Of a stretch of DNA of 64,000 bases, positions 1 through 10,569 are shown in pieces (position 1 is the first letter of the stretch; the number at the start of each line of letters is the position of its first letter). Position numbers and translations under genes: made by a program. Location of the stretch: the NCBI GenBank assembly GCA_036365145.1, contig JAEOAD010000052.1, positions 16,351,501-16,415,500 of the forward strand, given 5' to 3'. Below the pieces are notes generated by a model that had not been told where the DNA came from, ran no database searches, and saw only the letters and a list, made by a program, of their open reading frames with translations. This DNA comes from Orientallactaga sibirica (taxonomy: Eukaryota; Chordata; Mammalia; Rodentia; Dipodidae).

Positions 1-783
1 TTTAGTCCTGCACAGGTACCTCCAAAGTCTTTACTATTGCCCTTTTTCTTCCCATTGCTACCATCACCAAAACAGCCTCAATTTTCCTAGAGACTGTCCT
101 CAACAAAGTTTAACCCCCTGTAGCCTACGTCTGCAGAGGCCAGAGTGATCTTCCTCACCTCTCTCCACTTCCCCACAGGCAGTGGTACCTACAGTTTTGG
201 GGCTCTCATGGGTTGTCCCATGCCTCTGATCCGACAGTTACTTCCTTTACCTGGAATGCTGACCCCCCTCTTGCCACCTGAGGACTTGCCACACACTCAC
301 TTGGAAAGAACCAACTCTTAGTTGCTTTCCCTGACCTTATCCTATAGCCACTCACCATGTGTCCTTCTGGGCTCACATCCACATGTGTCTACAGCCTCTG
401 CTCATCTCTAGTCTCCCAATCCTCAACACTACCACGTGACAAGTGCTTCACAAATGTTCACAAGAGGAGGGAGAAGTCCAGAATCCTGGGGGACAATGCA
501 CTGAGCCTATCTTAAAAAAGGGGTTCAGATCATCAGAGCACATGATACATCCTGCTCACAGGGACACGAGGCTCCTCTGAAGAATGGAGCTGTAGAAATG
601 TGACTCGTCCTTGTGATTCTTCTCCCCACCACCCCCAAACTCTCTACCATTTCCTCCTCTGTTCTCTGCCTTCCCACCTTCTCTGAATACTGAGATATTT
701 GCATCCCAATTGAATAAAAGCCCCCTCCTCCGCAACAGTCCTCCCAAGTTCTGCCTGGCTTCCCTTCAGAACTTGTCACTCTG

Positions 784-785
<2 letters not shown>

Positions 786-823
<38 letters not shown>
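786..823. repeat. (TG)n microsatellite
   Basis: About 19 uninterrupted TG dinucleotides. It produces spurious Cys-Val and Thr-His repeat ORFs on the two strands, which are not genes. Confidence 0.97.
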
Positions 824-825
<2 letters not shown>

Positions 826-1889
826 ACGTGCATCTGTGCACATATATATGGGTTCACATTATTTAACACTCAGCAGGCACATCTTGAGATGCAAGGATTA
901 TGTCCCTTGGATGCACCTGGATGTGTGAGCCTTAAGCCTGACCTGCTGGGGCTCCATAGTAGAGACTTGTGCAGGCCTGTTTTTGTTGGTCTTATAACAG
1001 ATGTAACATTAGAGAGGAAAATCAGGTTTTAGAACTGGACATCAAACAGTCCCAATGGCACTATCTCACTTCTTTCTGACTTCTTTCTGCCCATATCCCT
1101 TCATCTACTCTCAGCTGCACACACACACACATAAACTAGGAGACATGCTGAGCCAGGTTCCTGGGCCAAGATTCTAAATCCCATTGTGTACAGGGACCTA
1201 TCCCAACCCTGACTCTTAAGGGCCCTGGCTGGCCCCATAGAAGACATGAAAATTTATTACCATGAGCATCAGAGATCCCTTGAGCAATCTTATTAACTAA
1301 TCAGCTTGCTACCATTCAGCATGTCCCTGTTCTGTTTGCAGCTTCTCCGCGCACCACCTACAGAAGACACTTGTGATGGCGTTCTTCCCCAGGGCAGAAC
1401 CCACAAGGACTCCCTACTGCCGAGGGAGTTAAAACAAACTGGGCCAACAGCTCAGTGGCTCTTGATGTGGGCCTGAGTGAGAGGGCTTGTCAGTCCTGTC
1501 ACCCACTTTCACAACTCAGTGTTTCTACTCTAGCCAAATCAGCCAGTTTTGAAAGCCCATTCTGTGAGATCCTTCAGTCTCAGCTTTTGCTCAAGACATC
1601 CTCTTCATCCCTCCCTTCTTCCACTCTGACCTATCATACTTCCAGGTGTCTTTCACGTATCCTCATTTCCATGAAACCTCTTTGGATCTACCCCTATGCC
1701 ATGCCAACCCCCTGTTCAATTGTCTGTTCACATTTTATTGTGTTTGAAACTGAGTTCTTAGAATGTTCTTTCTTTCTCCCTGGGAAGAGAAAACTCTGTT
1801 TTACTCCTACTTGTGTCACTGTCATTCCCAACATCCAGTCAATGCTCTGTAAATATTTGTTGGATTGAATTGACAAATGAAGATCTGCT

Positions 1890-2040
1890 TTCTTTTCTTT
1901 TTCTGAGGGAGGTAGGGTCTCAGTCTGCCTTGGCTAACCTGGAACTCACTCTTTAGCTCCAGGCTGGCCTCAAACTGTCAAAGTCATGGTAATTCTCCTA
2001 TCTCAGCTAGGATTAAAGGTGTAGACCACCATGTCTGGCA
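1890..2040 (-). mobile_element. B1-like SINE
   Basis: Reads on the minus strand as a 7SL-derived B1 monomer. The plus strand starts with a T-rich tail, continues with the diagnostic GGTAGGGTCTCAGTCT and GGATTAAAGGTGTAGACCACC blocks, and ends at the B1 5' end (CATGTCTGGCA). It is diverged from the younger copies in the window. Confidence 0.85.
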
Positions 2041-2550
2041 TAGGCCCACTTTCAAAAACTGGTCTTTCTCTAGGAGATGGAAGAGCTATAAAGTCCAAGT
2101 TTCTAAGCTCTCGACCTTCTGTTCTTAGCACTTCTCAGTTCTTCAGGTTGTGGGAGCGGCCTCCATTACCTATAAACCGCCCTAGCTTTCTGACCAGCCC
2201 AATAGTAAATTTTAGGGAGACAGCCTTGGGACAGAGGTTCTGGGTGGACTGAATAAATTAGATAGTCTGTGAACACTGGGAAGAGAGGCAAATGAAAGAC
2301 CAGAGGCTTTTATATGAGTGAGAACAGGCTATCTGGGGTGGGAGAGTATGTGGAATGGGACTGCCTACAGAGAAGGGACAGGTAGTTGCTTAGACTCTAT
2401 TTTCTGCTTGAATCAGGGGTCACTTGCTCCTGCAGCTGGGGATAAGAATTGACAGAAAGTAGATGACTTCTAGAATCAGTTAGATCTTGCCCCTGTCAGC
2501 TGGGGGCTGCCAAGAAGCCAATGATGGGAAGGCCCCACACTGGGGACTTC

Positions 2551-2683
2551 TTCTTTTTATTTTTATTTTTATTTTTATTTTTACTTTTTGGCTTTTTGAG
2601 GTAGGGTCTCAGTCTAGCCCAGGCTGACCTGGAACTCACTATGTAGAGTGCTGGGATTAAAGACGAGCACCACCACGCCCAGT
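2551..2683 (-). mobile_element. B1-like SINE with internal deletion
   Basis: Starts with a (TTTTA)n tail, followed by GAGGTAGGGTCTCAGTCT. It then jumps from ACTCACTATGTAGAG directly to TGCTGGGATTAAAGACG, so the central third of the B1 unit is missing. Minus-strand orientation. Confidence 0.85.
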
Positions 2684-2724
2684 TTATGGTTGGGGGAGGC
2701 TTCTTTGTAAACTTGCATAGGCCT

Positions 2725-3080
2725 TGTGGTAGTTTGAATAGATGGCCCCCAATATATTCAGTGTTTTATTAGTTTGTAGTTTGCATCTGCAGTCTCCTGG
2801 CTGAAGGCAGTGTCACTGGGCAGATCTTAAGGTGTGGTGGTGGATTTGAGATTTCAATCAAAAGATATGCAGAGTGTGCCTAGCTGGAGTTCCTGAGGTG
2901 TGCTGTGCTGTGTGGCTTTTGGCTTGTGGCTTCTCTCTGTGTTTGGTCCTGTGAAGGCAGACCAGCTTCTTCTGCCATTATGGTACTTCCCCTGGATCTG
3001 TAAGCTTCAATAAATCCCTTATTCCATAACTGTGCCTGGTCTGAAAGTTCATCTCAGTGAACCTAAAGCTGTCTGCTACA
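2725..3080 (+). mobile_element. Solo LTR, MaLR-like family
   Basis: 356 bp starting TGTGGTAGTTTGAAT and ending CTGCTACA (TG...CA termini), with an internal CAATAAA polyadenylation signal near 3009. It is flanked by GGCCT on the left and GGCCC on the right, consistent with a short target-site duplication. Its start closely matches the minus-strand element at 10947-11344 and resembles the one at 8745-9083, so the three look like one family. Assignment to ERVL-MaLR is by overall style only. No internal retroviral genes are present. Confidence 0.65.
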
Positions 3081-3534
3081 GGCCCAGACCTGTCCCTTCT
3101 CACAAGGGTCTTCTGCATTGGAATCATATATGATTTCTTGTCTTTTCTCCAGTACAACCAATGGCATCAGACCCTCTACATGGAGGCTGAGCATGTTTTT
3201 AAAATTTCCCAGGAGAGTCTGATACCAAGGTCAACATACTCCAGGGCCGATGTGGCAACCTTTGTTTCATATCTCAGGATGTACTGGGCCATCTTAGGGA
3301 GGGGTTGCACCTCTCTTGTCAGGCCTGCACTGGAATAGAAGGGGATTGGGGGATGCAACAGCCTGCTCAACCCCCTTCCATTATTCATGAGGCCAAAGTC
3401 TGAGAAAGATGGCAGGTGCAGGTAGTGGCATGCTGGCTCTGGCTCAGACAAGCTTCAAAAGAGAACTGCTAAATTTTCAGGAATGTGTTAAGCCTATTTT
3501 TTTTGAAATCCAGTATTAAAATTACATTATATCT

Positions 3535-4060
3535 TCTAAATATTTATTTTTATACCCATGGATCAGTGCTGCTCTCAGTCTTCATCAGAGAACTTCTTTT
3601 TGCAGTGGGCAGCAGTTAATACAGAGGCTCAAAACTGGTTAAAGTGTTGAGAATAAGTGACTGCTAAGTGCTCAGCCTTAAAAGGGAAACCTAGCTGGGC
3701 ATGGTGGCGCACGCCTTTAATCCCAGCACTCGGGAGGCAGAGGTAGTAGGATTGCCGAGAGTTCGGGGCCACCCTGAGACTACATAGTTAATTCCAGGTC
3801 AGCATGGACCAGAGTGAAACCCTACCTTGAAAAACAAAAAAAAAAAAAAAAAAAAAAAAGGGAAAGCTATATAAATCCCTCAAAGGGTCAGGAAACACCA
3901 TGGAAGAGGATGCAGTAAGACTGTAAGGGACAGAGGATGGAGAGGATGAAGGGACCAAACTGACGCCATGACAGGCTTCAGTAAGGTGCTGCCCTGACTA
4001 GGCCTAAGTTTCAATTTCCTGGAGGGGCAGGCTCTGGGGGCTGAGTCAGGTCCTGGAGAT
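3535..4060 (+). mobile_element. Rodent L1 3'-UTR fragment, split by a B1
   Basis: The text from CCCATGGATCAGTGCTGC onward matches the 3' region of rodent L1 (Lx-like) elements as I know them. It resumes after the SINE insertion at 3691-3859. A second diverged copy of the same region lies at 23040-23535, and the two align over most of their length. It has no coding capacity. Confidence 0.6.
3691..3859 (+). mobile_element. B1-like SINE, young
   Basis: Full-length monomer: GCTGGGCATGGTGGCGCACG, the CCTTTAATCCCAGCACTCGG block, then ACCCTACCTTG and an A-tail of about 25. It is flanked by AAAGGGAAA-type direct repeats (left near 3680-3689, right near 3857-3866). It sits inside the L1 fragment and splits it. 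Confidence 0.95.
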
Positions 4061-4195
4061 ATGTCTAAACATGCCCAGGTATGCCCAGACCATGTCCCTT
4101 TCGCCCCAACCAATCAAAGATGTACAAATGTAACTGCTGCTTGCTTAGACAATCTTGTTAAAATATTACCTAACCAGCCTGGAGTTCCCCTTAGC

Positions 4196-4470
4196 TGTTT
4201 TTATTTTTATTTTTGTTTTTGGATAGAGACACAGAGACAGACAGAGAGAGAGGGAGAGGGAGGGAGAGGGACACAGATAGAGAATGGGCGCACCAGCAGT
4301 TTCTCAGCTGCTGTGAACGAAATCCAGATGCATGTGCCCCCTTGTGGGCAAGTGCGGCATTGCGCCCTTGCGTCACTTTGCATCTGGCTAAACGTGGGAC
4401 CTGGAGATTGAAACTGGGTTCTAAGGCTTAGTAGGCAGGCACCTTAACCGCTAAGCCATCTCTCCAGCCC
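4196..4470 (-). mobile_element. tRNA-derived SINE (jerboa-type)
   Basis: Minus-strand copy. It ends in the complement of GGGCTGGAGAGATGGCTTAG (pol III A-box region). It has a purine-rich (GA)n stretch, which is the CT-rich tail in sense, and a TTTTTATTTTTATTTTTG stretch corresponding to the A-rich tail. Confidence 0.9.
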
Positions 4471-5574
4471 ACATAATGTATTTTTATAACAATCCTCTCA
4501 CATTACTTTCTTATGTCTATGATATTTTACAGTGAAAACACAGTTGTCCTGCCTCACCCATGTGGATGCCTGAAACCTCAGATAGTACCAACTCTCTATA
4601 TGTTTTCCTTCTATACATACATTTTTATGATAAAGTCTAATTTATGAGTTAAGCATAATAGAGAGTAGCAATAACTAATGTTATAATAGGATAATTACAA
4701 CAATATGCTGTAGTGAAAGTTATTTAAAACTTATTAATTACTTATTTCTGGAAATTTTCATTCCTATTTTCAGATCACAGTTGACCTTGAGTAACTGAAA
4801 CTGATAAAGCATCCTAGATAATGTTGTGTTATGCACCTTTTCCAACTCACTTAAGGTCATCATATTGACAACCTGAAATCAGGTTACAGAGAAATGTTTT
4901 CACCACAGATACAGGTGAACGCTACAAATTAAAGCTTTATCCTCCAGAGAGCTTGTTGTTAATCACTTAATAGCACACTATTTGATGTGTGTGTCTGCTA
5001 TACAGGGATTATGGGAGTAAGAACACAGCCATCTTTGTGTGACTGCCTACCTGACAATGACAATAATGAGTACTGAATGCCATGGTGTAGGGTTCTGAGG
5101 CACAAGTCAGTGGTGCAGATGTGGGTGCAATTTCCAGCCCAAGAAGATGGAGGGAGGGACTGGGTTTGTGTCTTTCTATCTTTATTCCTGATGAGAGATG
5201 TGACCAGGAATGGTGGGCCTCAGGGGCAGAAGAAAAAGACTAGGCATAAATGAATGTATGGAGAGCCTGGGGTGGCATGGCTGAAGGTGGCAAACAAGGG
5301 AAGGTACCACCCAGACCTGACTGAATGCAGGGGCAGAATTTCACTGAGACTACTCTTATCCCTTAAAAAAGCCTTATAGCCCCAGGGACTCTCACGTAAG
5401 GGTTCCTTGCCCATTACAATCTGGCACCCAGGACAAGAAAGTGAGGGTAATACCTACAGCAACAAGGACTAAAATGAGCTATCCTGACCAACTATCTGAA
5501 GACTGTCATTATGCCATTGTTATCTGGTGCTGTCCCTGGAGCCTAGCTTCAGGCCTTGGACATAGTAGTAGTTT

Positions 5575-5790
5575 AACTAACTGTAATAGCTAACAATTGC
5601 CAAGTGCTGAGCTTCATGCACATTGGTGGATTTAAGCCTCTGTTAGCTTGCACACCATTATCTTCATTGAACAGATAAGGCAAATGGGTCACAGGGTAAG
5701 TAAATGATGAAACTAGGATATGAACCAGGCTAGCTGGTTCCAGAGTCAGTCTACTCTTCTCCCTCGCTACCAGTGAATTGGGCCATGTGA
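5575..5790 (-). mobile_element. MIR
   Basis: Matches the reverse complement of mammalian-wide interspersed repeat: TAATAGCTAACAATTGCCAAG, then CATTATCTTCATTGAACAGATAAGG, then GGTTCCAGAGTCAGTCT. It is an old tRNA-derived SINE with strong divergence. Confidence 0.8.
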
Positions 5791-5834
5791 TAGGCTCCAT
5801 GAAGGTTCAGTATAGATATCTGGGGTGAACTAGG

Positions 5835-5980
5835 GTATTTAAGTCACAAGACTTGGCTCAGCAACTTAGTTGCTAATGGCTTTTGGTAAGTTACTCCTTC
5901 TTCATCTGGGTTTTATAAAGACATTTGTATAGAGGAGTTTGTAAAACACCCTGTGTAGTATGGACCTAGCACATACTTGA
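5835..5980 (+). mobile_element. MIR
   Basis: Resembles the forward MIR core (TTGGTAAGTTACTCCTTCTTCATCTGGG) and tail (GGACCTAGCACATACTTGAAAG). It lies head to head with the minus-strand MIR just upstream. Confidence 0.65.
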
Positions 5981-6160
5981 AAGATAATTGTGAGTCCTGG
6001 TTCTAACCCAGCTCTTTCATCGCTGACATGGGGGCTCATTTAAGACCCCCATGACCTCACTACCCACATATGGAACAGCAACAGGGTGGTCTGTGTGATC
6101 TTTGAGGTCCCTACTAACCTTATATTCTCTGCCCCTGTGGATAAAATTGAAAAGAAGGTG

Positions 6161-6423
6161 GAGAGCTGGAGAGATGGCTTAGTGGTTAAGGCGCTGGCCT
6201 GCTAAGCCTAAGAACAGGGTTCTAATCTCCAGGTCCCACGTTTAGCCAAATGCAAAGTGACGCAAGGGCGCAATGCCGCGCTTGCCCACAAAGAGGCGCA
6301 CACATCTGGATTTCGTTCTCAGCAGCTGAGATTGCTGGTGCGCCCATTCTCTGTCTCCTTCTCCCTCTCTGTCTGTCTCACTCTGTGTCTCTCTCCAAAA
6401 AATAAATAAAATATATTTTTTTT
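6161..6423 (+). mobile_element. tRNA-derived SINE (jerboa-type), young
   Basis: Begins GAGAGCTGGAGAGATGGCTT with an A-box-like TGGCTTAGTGGTTAAGG. The tail is CT-rich and then A-rich. It is flanked by a perfect 16 bp target-site duplication, AATTGAAAAGAAGGTG, at 6145-6160 and 6424-6439, which marks a recent L1-type insertion. Confidence 0.96.
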
Positions 6424-7078
6424 AATTGAAAAGAAGGTGATTTGAGTATCAGAAGATATTGGCTGTGCTGTAAAATCTGTGATTAATGTTTGAAAAGACA
6501 AAAATAATAATTATCCAAGTTAGGCAGAGAATCCAGAATTCTCTGGCAAAATTGCCCATGAGGTAGTGTTCAGAAGCATGAAATGTCTCAATTCATTCCT
6601 GCTTGATGAGGAACTTCAGCCCACAAAAACAGTTTCATCTGGGAAACTCCTGAACTGTTCATCCCTCACTTCCCTTCCTCTGTATCAGAGTGCTTACTGG
6701 TCCAAATCCCAGAGCCCACACATGTTTTCATCTCCTCCCTCTTCCTCATTTTGGCCTATTACGCAAGGTCTGATTATCCTGGGCTGGTTCTGGCCCAGTT
6801 CTCAGCCATCTACTTCTTACCTAATTTGTAAAGTCCCACCACCTGCCACTGGCCCTGCCTGCTGTATAGAGCAAAAGCAGAACAAAATCAAGCGAAGCAC
6901 CCCTAGAAGGTCACCGAGCCGGGGTGAGGAGATCGGCATGGCAGCGTTCCTTGAAGCCCTTTAGGTGCGAAGATGGAGTTTCCATGACCCCAACAGGTGA
7001 GTGAAGAAGGGGGGCCAGTAGGAGTGCCTTTGGGCTCAGACCCACAGTTCAGGTGTGCCAAGGTGCGTGGTGGCTTAC

Positions 7079-7152
7079 CCGGGCATGAGGGCGGGGGGCA
7101 CGAAGGTGGCATTGAACTCAGTTAATAGAGTGCCCGCACTCCGTGAGGCCAT
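7079..7152 (-). CDS. CIMIP2C: Ciliary microtubule inner protein 2C, coding exon 1
   Basis: Read on the minus strand, the start codon is at 7152-7150 and the exon encodes MASRSAGTLLTEFNATFVPP followed by ALMPG. It ends two bases into a codon at a GTAAGC donor (GT at 7078-7077), so the intron is in phase 2. This matches my recollection of the N-terminus of CIMIP2C (C2orf70/FAM166C). That is a small protein of about 200 residues of the FAM166 family, located on the inner wall of axonemal doublet microtubules in cilia and sperm flagella. The start is supported by family conservation from the first methionine. Only 24 full codons are in the window; later exons were not found. The gene lies head to head with OTOF. 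RFX-type X-box motifs lie just upstream (54-66 bp from the ATG), which fits a ciliary gene. Confidence 0.88.
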
Positions 7153-7400
7153 GGTGGGTGCGGCAAGCCCAGGAGCTACAGCTCTGCTCAGTAAACCGCC
7201 CGTTAGTCACCTGGCAACCGAACGCTTGGTAACGCGAGTTCCTTCTGGGACACTGGATCCTCCTCACAGTGGCCTCTCTGGATAGCCCACTCCAATAGAT
7301 GCCTCTCATGCCCACAAGCTCTGCTGTTTAAACTCCTCCCCACTCTCCAAGTCTCCTTAGCAACCTTGGCGTCAGCGTTCACTTCCATGTGTGGGGCTCA
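7153..7400 (-). promoter_or_regulatory. CIMIP2C: CIMIP2C promoter with X-box motifs
   Basis: This relatively CpG-containing region lies directly upstream of the CIMIP2C ATG. A perfect fit to the RFX X-box consensus GTNRCC-N(0-3)-RGYAAC is at 7206-7218 (GTCACC-T-GGCAAC). A GGTAAC half-site is at 7228-7233, and a one-mismatch X-box (GTCTCC-TT-AGCAAC) is at 7351-7364. No TATA box was seen. RFX control is an inference from the motifs and the known biology of ciliary genes. Confidence 0.6.
7206..7218 (+). promoter_or_regulatory. RFX X-box
   Basis: GTCACCTGGCAAC fits GTNRCC, a 1 bp spacer and RGYAAC with no mismatch. It lies 54 bp upstream of the CIMIP2C start codon, where X-boxes of ciliary genes typically sit. 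Confidence 0.65.
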
Positions 7401-7869
7401 GCTGCTAGTATATGGAGAAGCTTAGCTGAATCGTCTCCCAATGTCCTACCTGCCATGAAGCTCTTGGTGACCTGGCTTGGACACTAAAGTGAGAAAGAAC
7501 TCTGGAGAAAACTGGCAGAGGCTCAGGCCCAGGAGCTGAATGACCCCAGGAACCCCAAGAGCCATCTCTCTTTAAGGTTGCCCACATCCTTGTTCCCTGA
7601 GGTCCATAAAGTGACTCTCAGCAGGCCTCACTTGGTGTGTTTTTCCTGGCCCGGTTATTTATGTGTGTACCTGTTGGAAAGAAGGATATTTTTATCTCTC
7701 CTCTCTCCCCTTGAACTTCCTCTTTCCTTCCTCTGGTTCCTCAGACTGCTCTACAAGAACAGTTCTGTAAGTAAGGGCAAGCTGTGCTTGGTGACTTTCT
7801 AGACTGAGGTGGGAAGATCTCAAGTTTGAGGATAGGCTGGACAATTTAGTGAGATACTGTCTGAAGAAA

Positions 7870-8045
7870 GGAGAGGCTGGAGGGGGAGTTGAAGTTTAGT
7901 TAGTGGAGTGCTTACCAGCATGCACAAAGCCCTGGGTTCAACCCCAAGTACCACACAAGCAAGAGGTTGGGAAGTTCAAGGTCATCCTTAGCTATATAAT
8001 GAGTTCAAGGCCAGAACCCTGTCAAGAGAGAGAAAGGAAGAATGG
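7870..8045 (+). mobile_element. B4-like composite SINE
   Basis: An ID/tRNA-like head (TTAGTTAGTGGAGTGCTTACCAGCATG...CTGGGTTCAACCCC) is joined to a B1-like segment (AAGTTCAAGGTCATCCTTAGC, GAGTTCAAGGCCAG). Its A/G-rich tail leads directly into the GGAA minisatellite and may have seeded it. Confidence 0.65.
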
Positions 8046-8744
8046 GGTAGAAATAACAGGAAGAAGAGGGGGGGAGAAGGAAGAGAGGGGGGGAGAGAGG
8101 GAGGAAGGGAAGGAAGGAAGGAAGGAAGGAAGGAAGGAAGGAAGGAAGGAAGGAAGGAAGGAAGGACGGAAGGGAGGGAGGGAGGGAGGGAGGGAGGGAG
8201 GGAGGAAGGAAGGAAGGAAAGAAAGGAGGGGAAGTCGGTCACAAAAGTAGCCTGGTGTGGTGAAGGAAGGAAGGAAGAAAGGAAGGAAGGGGAAGTCGGT
8301 CACAAAAGTAGCCTGGTGTGCTGAAGGAAGGAAGGAAGGAAGGAAGGAAGGAAGGAAGGAAGGAAGGAAGGAAGGAAGGAAGGAAAGGAAAGGAGGGGGA
8401 GGGAGGAAGGGAGGAAGGGAGTGGAAGTCGTTCACAAAAGTAGCCTGGTGTGGTGAAGGAAGGAAGGAAGGAAGGAAGGAAGGAAGGAAGGAAGGAAGGA
8501 AGGAAGGGAGGGAGGGAGGGAGGGAGGGAGGGAGGGAGGGAGGGGAAGTCGGTCACAAAAGTAGCCTGGTGTGGTGAAGGAAGGAAGGAAGGAAGGAAGG
8601 AAGGAAGGAAGGAAGGAAGGAAGGAAGGAAGGAAGGAAGGGGAAGTCGGTCACAAAACTAGCCTGGTGTGGTAAAGGAAGGAAGGAAGGAAGGGAGGAAG
8701 GAAGGAAGGGAGGGGAAGTCGCTCACAAAAGTAGCCTGGTGTGG
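8046..8744. repeat. Compound GGAA / GTCGGTCACAAAAGTAGCC minisatellite
   Basis: Six copies of a conserved unit of about 32 bp (GGAAGTCGGTCACAAAAG, then TAGCCTGGTGTGGTGAA, with 1-3 differences each) begin near 8230, 8290, 8423, 8545, 8640 and 8715. They are separated by pure (GGAA)n and (GGGA)n tracts of variable length. The Pro-Ser-Phe-Leu and Lys-Glu-Gly-Arg ORFs on both strands are by-products. Confidence 0.95.
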
Positions 8745-9083
8745 TGTTAGGGTTTGAATCTGAAATAGCCCTACAGATTCATGTTTTGATGCTTGTTCTC
8801 CAGTTGGTTGTGTCTTCCCTGAGAGGCTGTGGTAACTTAGGATGTAGGCCCTGGGGGAAGTGGGTTAATAGGGTCTGGCCTTTGAAGGGTATACCCTGCC
8901 CCTTGATTCTAGCCTCACTCTCTGCTTCCAGGTCCAATGAAGTATAAACAGCCTCTATCTACCACACAGCTCTGTCATCGTGAACAGAGCTGTTTCACCA
9001 TGACTTCTCTGCTACAGTGGACTGAAAACATCCCATGAAATGTTCCTGTCAATTATTTCATCATGGTGCAGAAGTAACCAACA
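8745..9083 (+). mobile_element. Solo LTR, MaLR-like family
   Basis: Begins TGTTAGGGTTTGAATCTG and ends ACCAACA (TG...CA). Its start resembles the LTR at 2725 (TGTGGTAGTTTGAAT). It is inserted at the right edge of the compound minisatellite. No internal coding region is seen. Confidence 0.55.
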
Positions 9084-9556
9084 TAGTGTGTAATTTACAT
9101 TTGTTTGCAATCCCGCAGTTCATTCTGCTGTGGAATCTGTAGTGTTTATGTTCCTTCCAAAAACCAAACCTTCTGAAGCCCACATGAGATTTGATTTCTA
9201 CTAAGTCCCTCAGTGAGCTTGACTGGACCTCCACAGAGGGGCTTCTCAAACCACCCTCACACCAGCTCTGGGGCATGTATAGGACAGGGCCAGGGAAGCT
9301 TCTAAAGTGGCATCCTCTTGTGACTTGGATCCAAACATTGCCTCCCAAGTAGCCATCAGGAACAATTAAGAATACCAGCAGTTTGCCTTCACCACTCACA
9401 GTTTATTTCTTGTCATGCACAGCTGGCCTGTAAATGGCAGCTGATAAAGACCACAGACACTAATGAGCTCACAGGATGCCACTGCAATCAGAATTCTCCA
9501 AAGATGTTCTCTGACAGATGCTGTTGAGACTGGGAGAGCCACATGCTTGTAAGAGG

Positions 9557-9591
<35 letters not shown>

Positions 9592-9595
9592 AAAA
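9557..9595. repeat. (CA)n followed by A-run
   Basis: A short CA tract runs directly into about 25 A residues. It looks like the remnant of a retroposon tail, but no recognisable body precedes it. Confidence 0.85.
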
Positions 9596-10194
9596 CAGAA
9601 CAACAGAAGCCTAGTGGGGAAAAGGAACCACAGGTAGGTGAGTGATTGCCAACTTGGTGGAAGAAATGCCCCCATCCTTCAGAAACTAGTCATATGTATA
9701 GGTCCTAAAGTCTCCGAGGGAGGGAGGGAGGGATGTTATACACTAAGAAAAGAATTAGGAAAAGTATTAAAAGAGGAACCCTTTGATCCAGTGTGGCATA
9801 CTTCAGGATGGGCTTCTGTTGACCTCCAGCTCCACCAGGTCAAGCACCCACTTCCCCAGCTAGCCCTGTTCATAGACACATCACTGTGTCCACTGGTCTG
9901 GATTCTAGTCCATCTGGCTCTTCTGTTTACAGTCTGGCTTAGAACAGCTTTCAGAAGGGTCAGCTGGCTTATCTGCGGTGTGTTGAGCGGAACTGCTGCT
10001 GCTTTACAAATGTGGAAATAAAGCTGCCTAGGGCAGGTTCCTGGACTCTTTCCTAAAGTTGTTCAGTACTGTAAGAGGCTTCATGAAATTTTCCTCTTTC
10101 AGGAGAGAACCTCCAAGGTGCCCCAAAGAAGATAGCCTCCTTTTTCTATTGAGTATCACCAAAGCTTACAAACAGATGCAAATGCTGGTGAATT

Positions 10195-10511
10195 TATTTT
10201 TTATTTTATTATTTTTTAATTTAAAATTTTATTTATTTTATTTATTTGAGAAAGAGAGAAAGAGGCAGAGAGAGACAGAGAGAGATTAATTTTTTTTAAT
10301 GTGAGAGAGCAAGACCATGAGTACAAGAGAGAATTGATGCACCAGGGCCTCTAGCCACTGTAATCAAACTCCACATGTGTGCACCACCTTGAGCCCATGT
10401 GTGACCTTGCATATTTGCTGTTCAGCTGGCTTATGTGGGATATGAAGAGTGGAACATGGGTCCTTAGGCTTTGCAGGCAAGTGCCTTACTGCTAAGCCAT
10501 CTCTACAGCCC
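10195..10511 (-). mobile_element. tRNA-derived SINE (jerboa-type)
   Basis: Minus-strand copy: an A/T-rich tail, then GAGAAAGAGAGAAAGAGGCAG, CACCAGGGCCTCTAGCCACTG, and finally the complement of the A-box region (GCTAAGCCATCTCTACAGCCC). Confidence 0.9.
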
Positions 10512-10569
10512 TTATTTTTTATTTTTAAGAGACATCAACCTTACCCGTTTTTAAGGGTTTTTTTTAGCT

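Larger units (their letters stand above)
1..7078 (-). other. CIMIP2C: CIMIP2C intron 1 (partial)
   Basis: This stretch follows the splice donor of the minus-strand CIMIP2C exon 1. I searched by eye on the minus strand for the next exon, expected to continue after the MPG codons with a YQGHVP-like peptide, and did not find it. The next exon is probably left of position 1. The interval holds SINEs, one solo LTR, an L1 3'-end fragment and two MIRs, listed separately. The remaining stretches (about 1-780, 830-1889, 2041-2550, 4471-5574, 5981-6144 and 6440-7078) show no coding signal. They have short chance ORFs and no splice-flanked conserved reading frames. Confidence 0.7.

Noticed and set aside
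525..1032. ORFs with Thr-His and Cys-Val runs on both strands
   Set aside because: They are translations of the (TG)n microsatellite at 786-823, with no splice or family support.
6880..7060. Additional CIMIP2C or other coding exon near the CpG-containing segment
   Set aside because: Frames are short and no acceptor/donor pair surrounds them; it is downstream intron DNA of the minus-strand gene.
7988..8674. Long Pro-Ser-Phe-Leu and Lys-Glu-Gly-Arg ORFs
   Set aside because: All six frames are open because GGAA repeats lack stop codons; no protein family is implied.
8046..8744. CRISPR-like array of repeats and spacers
   Set aside because: The regular unit is separated by simple GGAA repeats, not unique spacers, and the genome is mammalian.
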